Shown: positions 21,799 to 29,015 of the stretch, one piece after another
Layout: every line of letters begins with the position of its first letter
How positions within the stretch are numbered: position 1 is the stretch's first letter
Assembly (NCBI GenBank): GCA_037138535.1
Contig: JBAXIG010000008.1
Location: 1-38,948 of the forward strand
Length of the DNA stretch: 38,948 nucleotides
Direction of reading: 5' to 3'
Source of the DNA: GCA-2737595 sp037138535
GTDB lineage: Bacteria; Actinomycetota; Actinomycetes; Nanopelagicales; Nanopelagicaceae
The notes under the pieces: model-generated
What the model was told of the DNA's origin: nothing
What the model saw: only the letters and a program-made list of their open reading frames with translations
The model's database searches: none
Position numbers and translations under genes: made by a program

Positions 21799-23139
21799 TT
21801 ATTCCCCATGGAAGGCAAACGCCTCGTCGTGGAAACGCTCACTCGGTACGCCAAGTGCCTCAACAGTGTGACGAACTCGGTGTACTAAAGCCTCTGGACC
21901 GCACACAAATACGTCGCAGAGCGCAATATGTGGAACGATCGAGATCATATGGCTTGGTGTTAACGGATATTGCGCGCGGGGACCAATCATGTAATGAATG
22001 CGCGCATGTAATTGTTCTGCTAAGAAATTTAATTCTTCATGCAGCACCACATCATCTTCGCGCGAGGCACGATAGATCACGTCAATAGATGAACCTTTGG
22101 GAAACTCCTCCATCAGCGCTCGAAGCGGAGTAATGCCCACGCCACCGCCCACCAGCAGCACATGCTTGCCGGTGGCCCGATTAGCGGTGAAAATTCCGTA
22201 TGGTCCTTCGGCTAGTACGCGAGTCCCCGGTTTGAGATGGGCAAGCGAGCGCGAGTGATCTCCCAAATCCTTTACGGTGATGCGAAGTAATTTTGAATGT
22301 GGCGCTGCTGAAAGCGAGTACGGATGTGATTGCCACCAGAAATTCTTGGTGAGAAATCTCCATCCAAAGAAATGCCCGCCGCGAGCGCCCATCTTGTCAA
22401 GGCGACGTCCCCGGATGTGCACGCTCACCACTCCCGGACCTTCAACAACGACCTTCTCCACCACAAGCCCGTGAATAAGTGAACGGAGAAGCGGTAGTAG
22501 TAAGCGCCATAGGACCATAGATCCACCTACAAAGATGTACATCGCAATCCACCACATTTTTGCGAGTGGATGAGAAATGAACATCACACCTGTGAGAACT
22601 TGATGCATAAAAGAGAGCGCGACAGCAAGATACGTGTAGAGGTGGATGATCCACCACGTTTCATAAGCCATTTTCGCTCGAGCTTTGCGATATGACGTGA
22701 CTCCTGCGGCCATCATCAATATGAATCCCACGAGTGCTGGCAACATCCAGGAATATGTGGTGACTATATTCCAGAACTCTTTATAGGCCGGAATGCCATC
22801 GTTACCTGAATATCCAAACGTCACCAGGATTACATGAAGAAGAATGAGATAGAGCGACCAAGGCCCAAGCTTTCGATGCCAGGTCACCATGCGGTCGTGA
22901 CCTACTGATCGCTCCACCCACGGAATGCGAGCAACCAGCAGTAATCCCACTAACACGAGATAGGTGCCGATGAGAGCCGCGAAGCGGGCGGCAATAGTGA
23001 TGAGCCCGGAAGTCTTATGAAGATCCTCAGCGGTGAGCGAGATAATCTGGAGAGCAATAGTGATACCCAGACCTACGCCCACCACCAGGGCAGCCGTATC
23101 CCCAGCACGGCTAAAGTGCTTGACCGACTTTCGGCTCAT
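21799..23139 (-). CDS. ferric-reductase-like transmembrane flavohaem protein (FNR domain at C-terminus)
   Basis: Protein of 446 residues. The N-terminal half has six hydrophobic helices with paired histidines for two b haems: HRKLGPWSLYLILLHVIL and WWIIHLYTYLAVALSFMHQ. The C-terminal half is a ferredoxin-NADP reductase fold, with the FAD motif HPYSLSAAP and NAD(P) motifs VGGGVGITPLRAL and CDVFVCGPEALVHRV. It should pass electrons from NAD(P)H in the cytoplasm across the membrane, here plausibly to the flavinylated protein next door. ATG 23139 is used, because GGAGGT lies about 4 nt before it; the ATG at 23151 overlaps that ribosome site. Quinone or ferric iron are alternative acceptors. Confidence 0.9.
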   Translation of the reverse strand: MSRKSVKHFSRAGDTAALVVGVGLGITIALQIISLTAEDLHKTSGLITIAARFAALIGTYLVLVGLLLVARIPWVERSVGHDRMVTWHRKLGPWSLYLILLHVILVTFGYSGNDGIPAYKEFWNIVTTYSWMLPALVGFILMMAAGVTSYRKARAKMAYETWWIIHLYTYLAVALSFMHQVLTGVMFISHPLAKMWWIAMYIFVGGSMVLWRLLLPLLRSLIHGLVVEKVVVEGPGVVSVHIRGRRLDKMGARGGHFFGWRFLTKNFWWQSHPYSLSAAPHSKLLRITVKDLGDHSRSLAHLKPGTRVLAEGPYGIFTANRATGKHVLLVGGGVGITPLRALMEEFPKGSSIDVIYRASREDDVVLHEELNFLAEQLHARIHYMIGPRAQYPLTPSHMISIVPHIALCDVFVCGPEALVHRVRHTVEALGVPSERFHDEAFAFHGE

Positions 23140-23143
23140 CTTC

Positions 23144-23149
23144 ACCTCC
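23144..23149 (-). promoter_or_regulatory. ribosome binding site GGAGGT deciding the flavohaem start
   Basis: The minus-strand GGAGGT lies about 4 nt before ATG 23139 and itself follows an in-frame ATG at 23151. A site this strong favours the internal ATG, removing four residues from the longest frame. Confidence 0.6.
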
Positions 23150-23219
23150 ATTTACGCTTGAATCATCCTCGGCTCACCTGTGAGAACTCTGAGATGCGTC
23201 TCTTCGCCCCGTGCGGATT

Positions 23220-23225
23220 TAGGCT
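23220..23225 (+). promoter_or_regulatory. -10 hexamer TAGGCT of the MFS-aldo/keto reductase operon
   Basis: TAGGCT is followed by AACCCC and then ATG 23232, so the spacing is 6 nt and there is no Shine-Dalgarno. The same hexamer precedes several other genes in this window. Confidence 0.6.
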
Positions 23226-23231
23226 AACCCC

Positions 23232-24506
23232 ATGGAGCCGAGCGGACACCCTGAAATCCGCGCTGTGATACCCATAGTAGAACGGGTCAGCGGAAAGGCA
23301 TGGCTCTACTGGGGAGCCGCTGCCCTCGCCTATCTCGTGGCAGTCCACCAGCGCTCCTCATTTGGGGTGGCTTCACTCGATGCGGCTCATCGCTACCATG
23401 TGGGACCTGCCATTCTCAGTCTCTTTCCCGTCGTGCAGTTGGTTGCTTACTCACTCTCTCAAATACCTGTAGGAGTGGCCCTAGATCACTTCGGTCCCCG
23501 GCGCATGATCACCATCGGTGCAATCATCATGGGCGTCGGACAGCTCACTCTCGCTCTTTCCAGTATTTATCCGATTGCAATACTTGGTCGCGCTGTCGTC
23601 GGCATCGGTGATGCTATGACTTTTATTTCAGTACTCCGGGTAACAACCGCCTGGTTTCCACCATCAAAAAACGCCATGATGACGCAGATTATTGGATTGC
23701 TTGGGTGGTTTGGACAACTACTCTCGGCAATTCCGTTCGCTTATATTTTACGTACACAAAGCTGGACACTCTCATTTGTAATTCTCACCGTATCTGCCGT
23801 ACTGGTAGGAATTTTTTCTTACGCCATCATCAGGGACCAGAATCCTGAGCTACTTTCTCGTACTTGGCCGCGTCGCCGAGACCTGGTAGATCGCGTAAAA
23901 AGCACCTGGGCTCATCCAGCTACAAAAATTGGATTCTGGTCACATTGGAGTAGTCCATTCTCCACCAATATGTTCTCGTTACTTTGGGGAGTGCCTTTCC
24001 TTGTTAAGGGTGAAGGTATGTCACAGAGCCAAGCAAGCACCTCACTTACGTCAATCGTGGTGTGTGGAGCACTTGCCGGTGTTGTATTCGGTTATCTCAT
24101 CGGGAAATTCCCAAATCACTTGGATCGTCTCTCCTATGGAGTCTGTATTTTGATTGCCACTTACTGGGCAGTGATTATTCTCTGGCCTGGGAGAGCGCCT
24201 TTCTCACTCCTTATCGGCCTGATGGGTGTGATTTCTATTGGGGGGCCGGGCTCGCTCATCGGATTCGCTCATGCTCGCAAGCACATTCCACTGGAGAATA
24301 TGGGTACCGCAGATGGAATCATTAACGCGGCTGGGTTCTACTCCACGCTTCTTGCAATGTTTGGTGTGGGCGTGCTGCTCCAGATCTGTGGCGGTTACTC
24401 CCAGGGAAGTTTTAAGATCGCTTTTCTTGCGCTATATCCGATTTGGATTCTTGGTATCGTTAAAATTCGAAAATACAATAATCAACTAAAGAGGTACGAC
24501 TCATGA
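23232..24506 (+). CDS. MFS transporter
   Basis: Membrane transporter of 424 residues with about 12 hydrophobic helices and MFS motifs: RSSFGVASLDAA in helix 1, then SQIPVGVALDHFGPRRMIT (about residues 76-94, the loop 2-3 signature), and GRAVVGIGDAMTFISVLR in helix 4. The overall look is of the MFS organic-anion or nitrate/oxalate type; the substrate is undetermined. It is leaderless behind TAGGCT. The aldo/keto reductase start overlaps its stop by 4 bp (ATGA), suggesting that a carbonyl compound is carried and reduced by the pair (inference). Confidence 0.86.
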   Translation: MEPSGHPEIRAVIPIVERVSGKAWLYWGAAALAYLVAVHQRSSFGVASLDAAHRYHVGPAILSLFPVVQLVAYSLSQIPVGVALDHFGPRRMITIGAIIMGVGQLTLALSSIYPIAILGRAVVGIGDAMTFISVLRVTTAWFPPSKNAMMTQIIGLLGWFGQLLSAIPFAYILRTQSWTLSFVILTVSAVLVGIFSYAIIRDQNPELLSRTWPRRRDLVDRVKSTWAHPATKIGFWSHWSSPFSTNMFSLLWGVPFLVKGEGMSQSQASTSLTSIVVCGALAGVVFGYLIGKFPNHLDRLSYGVCILIATYWAVIILWPGRAPFSLLIGLMGVISIGGPGSLIGFAHARKHIPLENMGTADGIINAAGFYSTLLAMFGVGVLLQICGGYSQGSFKIAFLALYPIWILGIVKIRKYNNQLKRYDS

Positions 24507-25429
24507 AGAACATCGGAAATAGCCATCTTGCAGTCTCCTCGCTCTGCTTAGGCGGAAACCCCTTTGGTTGGGGAGCCACCAAAGAAGAATCCTTCGAAGT
24601 GCTTGATAAATATGTTGCTGCTGGTGGAAATTTCATCGATACCGCCGATGTTTATAGCCAATGGAAGCCGGGCAACGTTGGCGGCGAGAGCGAAATCATC
24701 ATTGGGCTATGGATGAAGGCGCGGAAGAACCGTGACCAAATGATCATCGCAACCAAGGTCGCCATGCTCGATACCCGCAAAGGCCTTTCAGCAAGCAATA
24801 TTGCGGGCGCCCTCGATGATTCACTTGCACGTCTAGGGACCGATTATATCGATCTCTATTACGCACATCAGGATGACCAAGAAACTCCTCTCATGGAAAC
24901 CTTGGGTGCCTTTGATACCGCGGTGAATGCGGGAAAGGTAAGAGCATTAGGCGCCAGTAATTACTCCCAGGAACGACTTCAGGAGGCTTTAAACATAAGT
25001 AAGGAGAGTGGCTTCGCTCCGTATGTAGCTTTGCAAACCTGGTTTAACTTGCTCGACCAAGATAAGTTGCCCACTTCGTATCGATCGTTCTGCGCAGCAA
25101 ACAATATTGGCGTGCTGCCGTTCTATGGAGTTGCTCGCGGATTCCTTACGGGTAAATATCGTCCTGGCGTCACCGTAGAGAGTGTGCGCGCGTCGGGAGT
25201 TGAGAGCTATTCAAACGATCGCGGTTGGAACACGTTGGCCAAGCTTGAAGAAATTGGCAAGGTCCATGGCGTACCGATCGCTTCTGTTGCACTTGCGTGG
25301 TTGCGTGCGCAGCAAGCTATCGTGGCTCCGATAGCTAGCGCGCGGATAGCTTCACAACTCGATGACTTGTTGCCCACGCCGCAACTTACTGATCAGGAAT
25401 TGGCAGTTCTCACAAAAGTAGGGGCATAG
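24503..25429 (+). CDS. aldo/keto reductase
   Basis: NADPH-dependent oxidoreductase with a TIM-barrel fold, 308 residues. The catalytic tetrad is visible: Asp and Tyr in FIDTADVYSQW (about 44-54), Lys in MIIATKVAML, and His in LYYAHQDD. The phosphate-binding tail is in PIASARIASQLDDLL near the C-terminus. Such enzymes reduce aldehydes, ketones or sugars; the substrate is unknown. Starts at ATG 24503, overlapping the MFS gene by 4 bp with a GAGG ribosome site inside that gene. The last 37 bp overlap the convergent Bcr/CflA-like MFS gene, which starts on the opposite strand. Confidence 0.93.
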   Translation: MKNIGNSHLAVSSLCLGGNPFGWGATKEESFEVLDKYVAAGGNFIDTADVYSQWKPGNVGGESEIIIGLWMKARKNRDQMIIATKVAMLDTRKGLSASNIAGALDDSLARLGTDYIDLYYAHQDDQETPLMETLGAFDTAVNAGKVRALGASNYSQERLQEALNISKESGFAPYVALQTWFNLLDQDKLPTSYRSFCAANNIGVLPFYGVARGFLTGKYRPGVTVESVRASGVESYSNDRGWNTLAKLEEIGKVHGVPIASVALAWLRAQQAIVAPIASARIASQLDDLLPTPQLTDQELAVLTKVGA

Positions 25430-26592
25430 CGCGGCAAGAGGGGAATAATGATGATTGCTGCAAATGCCATCGGAATAAAGAGTTCGTAAGCCATTCCAGT
25501 AAATGTCGCACTCACCGCGTTAGCTGCTGCCGCAAAGATCGCTCCGAGAAAAGTCTGGCATGCACCAAAGTACCCCGCAGCAGTGCCGGCGCGAGCAGCG
25601 TGGTGATGTGTGGCGAGCGCTATGCAATTCGCAAAAGTAAAACCAATCGTGCTCATCGTGAGCAGCAAAAGAGCCGCTGAAATCCAGAGCGCCGGCTGAT
25701 CAACGTGTGAATAGATTGCCAACGCTAATCCCCAGGATGCGCCCCACCCGCAACCAAATCGGAGCATAGTGGCTGGACCAAAGTTGAGCAAAAGGCGGCG
25801 ATTTGTTTGACCGGCAGCCACAATTCCCAACCCATTCGCCGCAAAGAGAATTGAGAAAAGTTGCGGGGAAATCTGGAACTCACGCTGTAAAGCAAAAGTC
25901 GAAGTGGACAAATAAACCAGCAAGGTTCCATTTACGAAAGCTGATGCGATCACCGACATCCGAAAGAGCGGATCTTTAAAGACCAGACTTCTGGCTTCGC
26001 GCTTTGCCTCTCTATTGGTGGGGATGCGTCGTTCCTTGGGAAGTGTTTCTGGAAGTGTGATGAGCACAAGGGTGATGAGGATTAACCCGAAGAAGGCAAG
26101 AAAGTAGAAGATGCTCCGCCACGAAGCAAAATTGAGTAATGTTGATCCGATAATTGGAGAGACAATAGGTGCGACTCCCATGATGATCATCAATGCTGAG
26201 TAAGCCCGCGCAGCTGAATTCCCGTCCAACAGATCACGCACTATCGCTCGGGACATCACTGTCCCCACCGAACTCGTGATTCCTTGAAGGTATCGAAGTG
26301 CGAGAAAAATCGTGATAGACGGCGCCCAGGCACAAGCGAGTGAGGTCACCGTGAAGAGAGAGAGTCCCCAAAAGAGAGTGGGTCTGCGTCCAAAAGAGTC
26401 GCTGATGCTCCCTACGAAGAGTTGGCCGGTCGCCGAACCAAGCAAGCAGGCCATCACCGAGTACTGGACGAAAGTCGTCGTGCTCCCGAAATCCCGTTCC
26501 AACAGAGGTAGGGCAGGCAGATATGCATCGATCGTCACCGGCACCAGCGACATGAGCGCACCGAGAAGTGGGAGATGCTGACGAGACTTCAC
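25393..26592 (-). CDS. MFS drug-resistance transporter, Bcr/CflA-like
   Basis: Efflux-type membrane protein of 399 residues with 12 helices. The beginning LLGALMSLVPVTIDAYLPALP and the loop VGSISDSFGRRPTLFWG (about 60-76) are characteristic of the Bcr/CflA subfamily, which exports bicyclomycin, chloramphenicol or sulfathiazole and sometimes cysteine. The real substrate is unknown. GTG at 26592 is used because TAAGGT ends 6 nt upstream. That -10 overlaps the -10 of the divergent DoxX gene almost completely. The 3' end overlaps the aldo/keto reductase by 37 bp in convergent orientation. Confidence 0.9.
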   Translation of the reverse strand: MKSRQHLPLLGALMSLVPVTIDAYLPALPLLERDFGSTTTFVQYSVMACLLGSATGQLFVGSISDSFGRRPTLFWGLSLFTVTSLACAWAPSITIFLALRYLQGITSSVGTVMSRAIVRDLLDGNSAARAYSALMIIMGVAPIVSPIIGSTLLNFASWRSIFYFLAFFGLILITLVLITLPETLPKERRIPTNREAKREARSLVFKDPLFRMSVIASAFVNGTLLVYLSTSTFALQREFQISPQLFSILFAANGLGIVAAGQTNRRLLLNFGPATMLRFGCGWGASWGLALAIYSHVDQPALWISAALLLLTMSTIGFTFANCIALATHHHAARAGTAAGYFGACQTFLGAIFAAAANAVSATFTGMAYELFIPMAFAAIIIIPLLPRYAPTFVRTANS

Positions 26593-26597
26593 TGGGC

Positions 26598-26604
26598 TAC
26601 CTTA
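26598..26604. promoter_or_regulatory. symmetric bidirectional -10 element shared by the Bcr/CflA-like MFS (-) and DoxX (+)
   Basis: TACCTTA (26598-26604) contains TACCTT for the plus strand and TAAGGT for the minus strand. Each ends 6 nt before a GTG start (26610 on plus, 26592 on minus). The two predicted transcription start sites are 18 bp apart, the spacing reported for symmetric divergent promoters. Only one polymerase at a time can melt this site. Confidence 0.55.
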
Positions 26605-26609
26605 CTCAG

Positions 26610-26978
26610 GTGACCACATCCAATAGCGCCCGCATTCTGGCAGCATTTCTGCTCTTTGCGGGAATCGCACACATCCTCAATCCCAAGTTCTTTGATGCGA
26701 TTATTCCGCACTTCCTACCACTATCTGCGCGCTTCTGGACGATTTCAAGCGGCATTGCAGAGATAGCGGTCGGTCTACTGGTGCTCAATGCCAAGACTTC
26801 ACCGAGAGGTGGATTGCTGGCAGCACTACTTTTCATCGCGGTCTTTCCAGGAAATCTCTACATGGCCTGGCTCTGGCGCCATCGCTCTTTTTGGGAACAA
26901 GCAATCGCTTATATACGCTTACCCCTTCAGATTCCATTGATTCTTTGGGGACTTTCTATTTGGCGTTCGCGAAAGTAA
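26610..26978 (+). CDS. DoxX-family small membrane protein
   Basis: Membrane protein of 122 residues with four hydrophobic helices. The DoxX signature is seen in the N-terminal helix LAAFLLFAGIAHILNPKFF, then AEIAVGLLVL and FPGNLYMAWLWRH. DoxX proteins are quinone-related or redox-associated in some cases; here no reaction is assigned. The open frame extends back to an ATG at 26568 inside the divergent MFS gene, but GTG 26610 is preferred because TACCTT lies exactly 6 nt before it. It ends 15 bp from the stop of the convergent copper monooxygenase gene. Confidence 0.78.
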   Translation: MTTSNSARILAAFLLFAGIAHILNPKFFDAIIPHFLPLSARFWTISSGIAEIAVGLLVLNAKTSPRGGLLAALLFIAVFPGNLYMAWLWRHRSFWEQAIAYIRLPLQIPLILWGLSIWRSRK

Positions 26979-26993
26979 GTGAGAAGTAAAAAC

Positions 26994-28286
26994 CTAATTT
27001 GTGTAATTAATAATGGCTAAGCACATTTCATCTCTAGTGCCTTCGCCCCAGACAACATAATTCGGTGATAAGTCTCTAAACTCCGGGAGCTTAGAACGCA
27101 AGCTCACATCGTATGTGCAGGTGACTTTAATCTGGTCACCTTGGCTTGCCTGTATCGGCTTAGATTGCCAATCTGTTTTCTGATTGTCGAAATCCCAAAG
27201 ATCTCTTGTGGAGAGAATTGTGCTGGCTCCACTCGTTTTATTAAAGTAAGTAATATTAATGGTGCGCCCCAGTTGATGCATATGGCCAGTGGCCCCGTAG
27301 ATAGTCGTTGCAGATGGCAAGGTACTCGTGCACTCGGAAGTATTGCTTGCGACTGGGTTTCTCGGATCTTTACCGCAGATATAGAGCAAGGTGTTTTCTT
27401 GGAGCGCTGCCTTCGTCGAAGTGCGCTTGGCGAGATCGGCAAGGGCTGCATCCCGAGTACAGAGGGGACCTTTCTCGGTGGATGTACATGCCAATTCGAT
27501 GGGCGCGGCAATTAAGAGGGTCTTTAATTCACTGGTCTTTGCCCCCGTAGGGGCTAGCAAAAGAGTGACTTTCATCGATGCGCTTTGCGGTGCTCCACTT
27601 CGTACATGAAAGTGTGATTGTAAAATAAATTGATCACCGGCTTTGATCTTCATACCAGTATTCGCCGGGTACTCCTTAAAATCGCCTCCGGGCGCCCAAA
27701 AAGAAACCCAACTTGAGGGGGCGGCTGGCGAGAATGCGGTAGCTCCAGGAATTCCAGTGTCTCCGAAGCATGACCATCCAGGTTCTTTGGATTGCGAATC
27801 AACGACCTTAGTTGCTGCAGTATTTGCTGCTTCAACTTTATAGAGAATTCCATGGTGGGATACGTCTAAATTATTGGGTGCAATCGTAACGGCCCTAAGA
27901 AAAGTATCTGACATAAATTTGGGATCGAGCAGGAAACAGCGATAGTCATCGCTCCCTCCGGCTGGCGGGCTAGGCGTGTAATCAGGAGTGTTTAGCACTC
28001 CCCCTGCAACAACCGTTGTGGCCGTTGGTGTTGTAGCCGTTGGTGTTGTAGCTGTTGGTATCGGGGTTACTGGAAGCGAAAGACTCGGAGTGGTAGCCAA
28101 TACTTTCCAGGTCAACTTCTTATTCACCGAGACACAGGTGTACTTGATTCCACTCTGTGTGTAAATAGAGCCAGACTTCTTGCATACAGAGCCAGGTTTA
28201 ATGTTGGCAGCTTGCGCAAAGGTAAGTGAAAGGGAGAAACAAGCAAGCGCAATTGAGACCACCGCGAGAATCTTCTTCATCATCAT
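26994..28286 (-). CDS. secreted PHM-type copper monooxygenase-like protein
   Basis: Exported protein of 430 residues. A signal peptide (1-27, ending AQAANI) is followed by a small Cys-containing surface repeat (KPGSVCKKSG...YTCV..NKKLTW, about 30-60), a TATTP low-complexity linker (77-92), and a two-domain fold like peptidylglycine alpha-hydroxylating and dopamine beta-monooxygenases. Copper ligands can be mapped: His144-His145 and His225/His227 (CuH), His335-x-His337 and Met421 (CuM). Both sites are complete, so oxygenation of an amidated, catechol or alkyl substrate is plausible; the substrate is unknown. It starts at ATG 28286, overlapping the deoD stop by 4 bp, an unexpected partner for an extracellular oxygenase. 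Confidence 0.8.
   Translation of the reverse strand: MMMKKILAVVSIALACFSLSLTFAQAANIKPGSVCKKSGSIYTQSGIKYTCVSVNKKLTWKVLATTPSLSLPVTPIPTATTPTATTPTATTVVAGGVLNTPDYTPSPPAGGSDDYRCFLLDPKFMSDTFLRAVTIAPNNLDVSHHGILYKVEAANTAATKVVDSQSKEPGWSCFGDTGIPGATAFSPAAPSSWVSFWAPGGDFKEYPANTGMKIKAGDQFILQSHFHVRSGAPQSASMKVTLLLAPTGAKTSELKTLLIAAPIELACTSTEKGPLCTRDAALADLAKRTSTKAALQENTLLYICGKDPRNPVASNTSECTSTLPSATTIYGATGHMHQLGRTINITYFNKTSGASTILSTRDLWDFDNQKTDWQSKPIQASQGDQIKVTCTYDVSLRSKLPEFRDLSPNYVVWGEGTRDEMCLAIINYTN
28021..28059. repeat. 15-bp tandem repeat encoding a TATTP linker
   Basis: Two exact copies of a 15-bp unit (28021-28035 and 28036-28050) and a partial third copy encode the TATTP repeats of the linker between the surface repeat and the copper domain. 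Such repeats can change length by slippage, so linker length may vary between strains. Confidence 0.7.
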
Positions 28287-28987
28287 TCCTGTCCTGAGAC
28301 TATGGTCTGCAAACTCAATTCCACCATGTCATTCAGCGTACTCTCACGTGCTTCAGCGCTCATTGCTTCATGGGTATTCAGATGATCAGTGACGGTTAGG
28401 ATCGAGAGCGCGCGTCTATTCTTGCGTGCGGCTAGTGAATAGAGTGCACTTGTTTCCATTTCCAGGGCGAGAACACCATGTTCACGAAGTCGATCAGTTG
28501 AATCGGTGGTGTCGTAAAACATGTCCATGGAGGCAACTCCGCCCACATGAACAGGTACCTTCACAGCTAATGAATGTGCAAGCTGGAGTAATTCGAAATC
28601 TGCCGGCGGCGAGAAGTCCAAACCGTTGGTAGTACGTCGGTTAATTCCAGAATCAGTGGAAGCAGTCATCGGCAAGATGATATCGCCAACACGCACTGCA
28701 TCTTGAATCGCGCCACACGTTCCTATGCGAATAGCCACTTGCACATCGTAATCCACGAAAAGTTCATGGAGGTAGAGCGACATTGAAGGTGCGCCCATCC
28801 CACTACCCATCACCGAGACTCGAACCCCCTGATACGTACCCGTGAAACCGTACATCGCTCGGATGGCATTGAACTGCGTCGCACCGGTGAGGAAGTTCTC
28901 TGCGATCCACTTGGCTCGCATCGGATCACCAGGAAGGAGGATGCGCTCAGCCACTTCCCCCGGCGCTGCCGCTATTGTCATACTCAT
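28283..28987 (-). CDS. deoD: purine nucleoside phosphorylase DeoD
   Basis: Phosphorolyses purine (deoxy)ribonucleosides to base and (deoxy)ribose 1-phosphate; cytoplasmic, normally a hexamer. The 234-residue protein has ILLPGDPMRAKWIAENFL (17-34), VMGSGMGAPSMSLYLHEL, RIGTCGAI, LALEMETSALYSLAA and the base-contacting aspartate in TVTDHLN (about 200). This is the bacterial trimer-of-dimers (DeoD) type rather than the trimeric PNP. ATG 28987 lies 7 nt behind TAGGCT, so it is probably leaderless. It ends overlapping the copper monooxygenase start. It scavenges nucleosides, a plausible route to carbon and nitrogen in lake water. Confidence 0.95.
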   Translation of the reverse strand: MSMTIAAAPGEVAERILLPGDPMRAKWIAENFLTGATQFNAIRAMYGFTGTYQGVRVSVMGSGMGAPSMSLYLHELFVDYDVQVAIRIGTCGAIQDAVRVGDIILPMTASTDSGINRRTTNGLDFSPPADFELLQLAHSLAVKVPVHVGGVASMDMFYDTTDSTDRLREHGVLALEMETSALYSLAARKNRRALSILTVTDHLNTHEAMSAEARESTLNDMVELSLQTIVSGQE

Positions 28988-28994
28988 GGAGTAG

Positions 28995-29010
28995 AGCCTA
29001 ACCCCAGGAG
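28995..29010. promoter_or_regulatory. deoD leaderless -10 (-) and GS-like gene ribosome site (+)
   Basis: AGCCTA at 28995-29000 reads TAGGCT on the minus strand, 7 nt before the deoD ATG. AGGAG at 29006-29010 is the ribosome site of the divergent GS-like gene, 5 nt before its GTG at 29016. One gene is thus leaderless and the other leadered within a 28-bp gap; the start site of the plus-strand gene must lie inside the deoD coding region. Confidence 0.55.
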
Positions 29011-29015
29011 AGCTT

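Noticed and set aside
28021..28059. CRISPR-like repeat
   Set aside because: The 15-bp repeats are in frame, have no spacers, and encode a TATTP linker.
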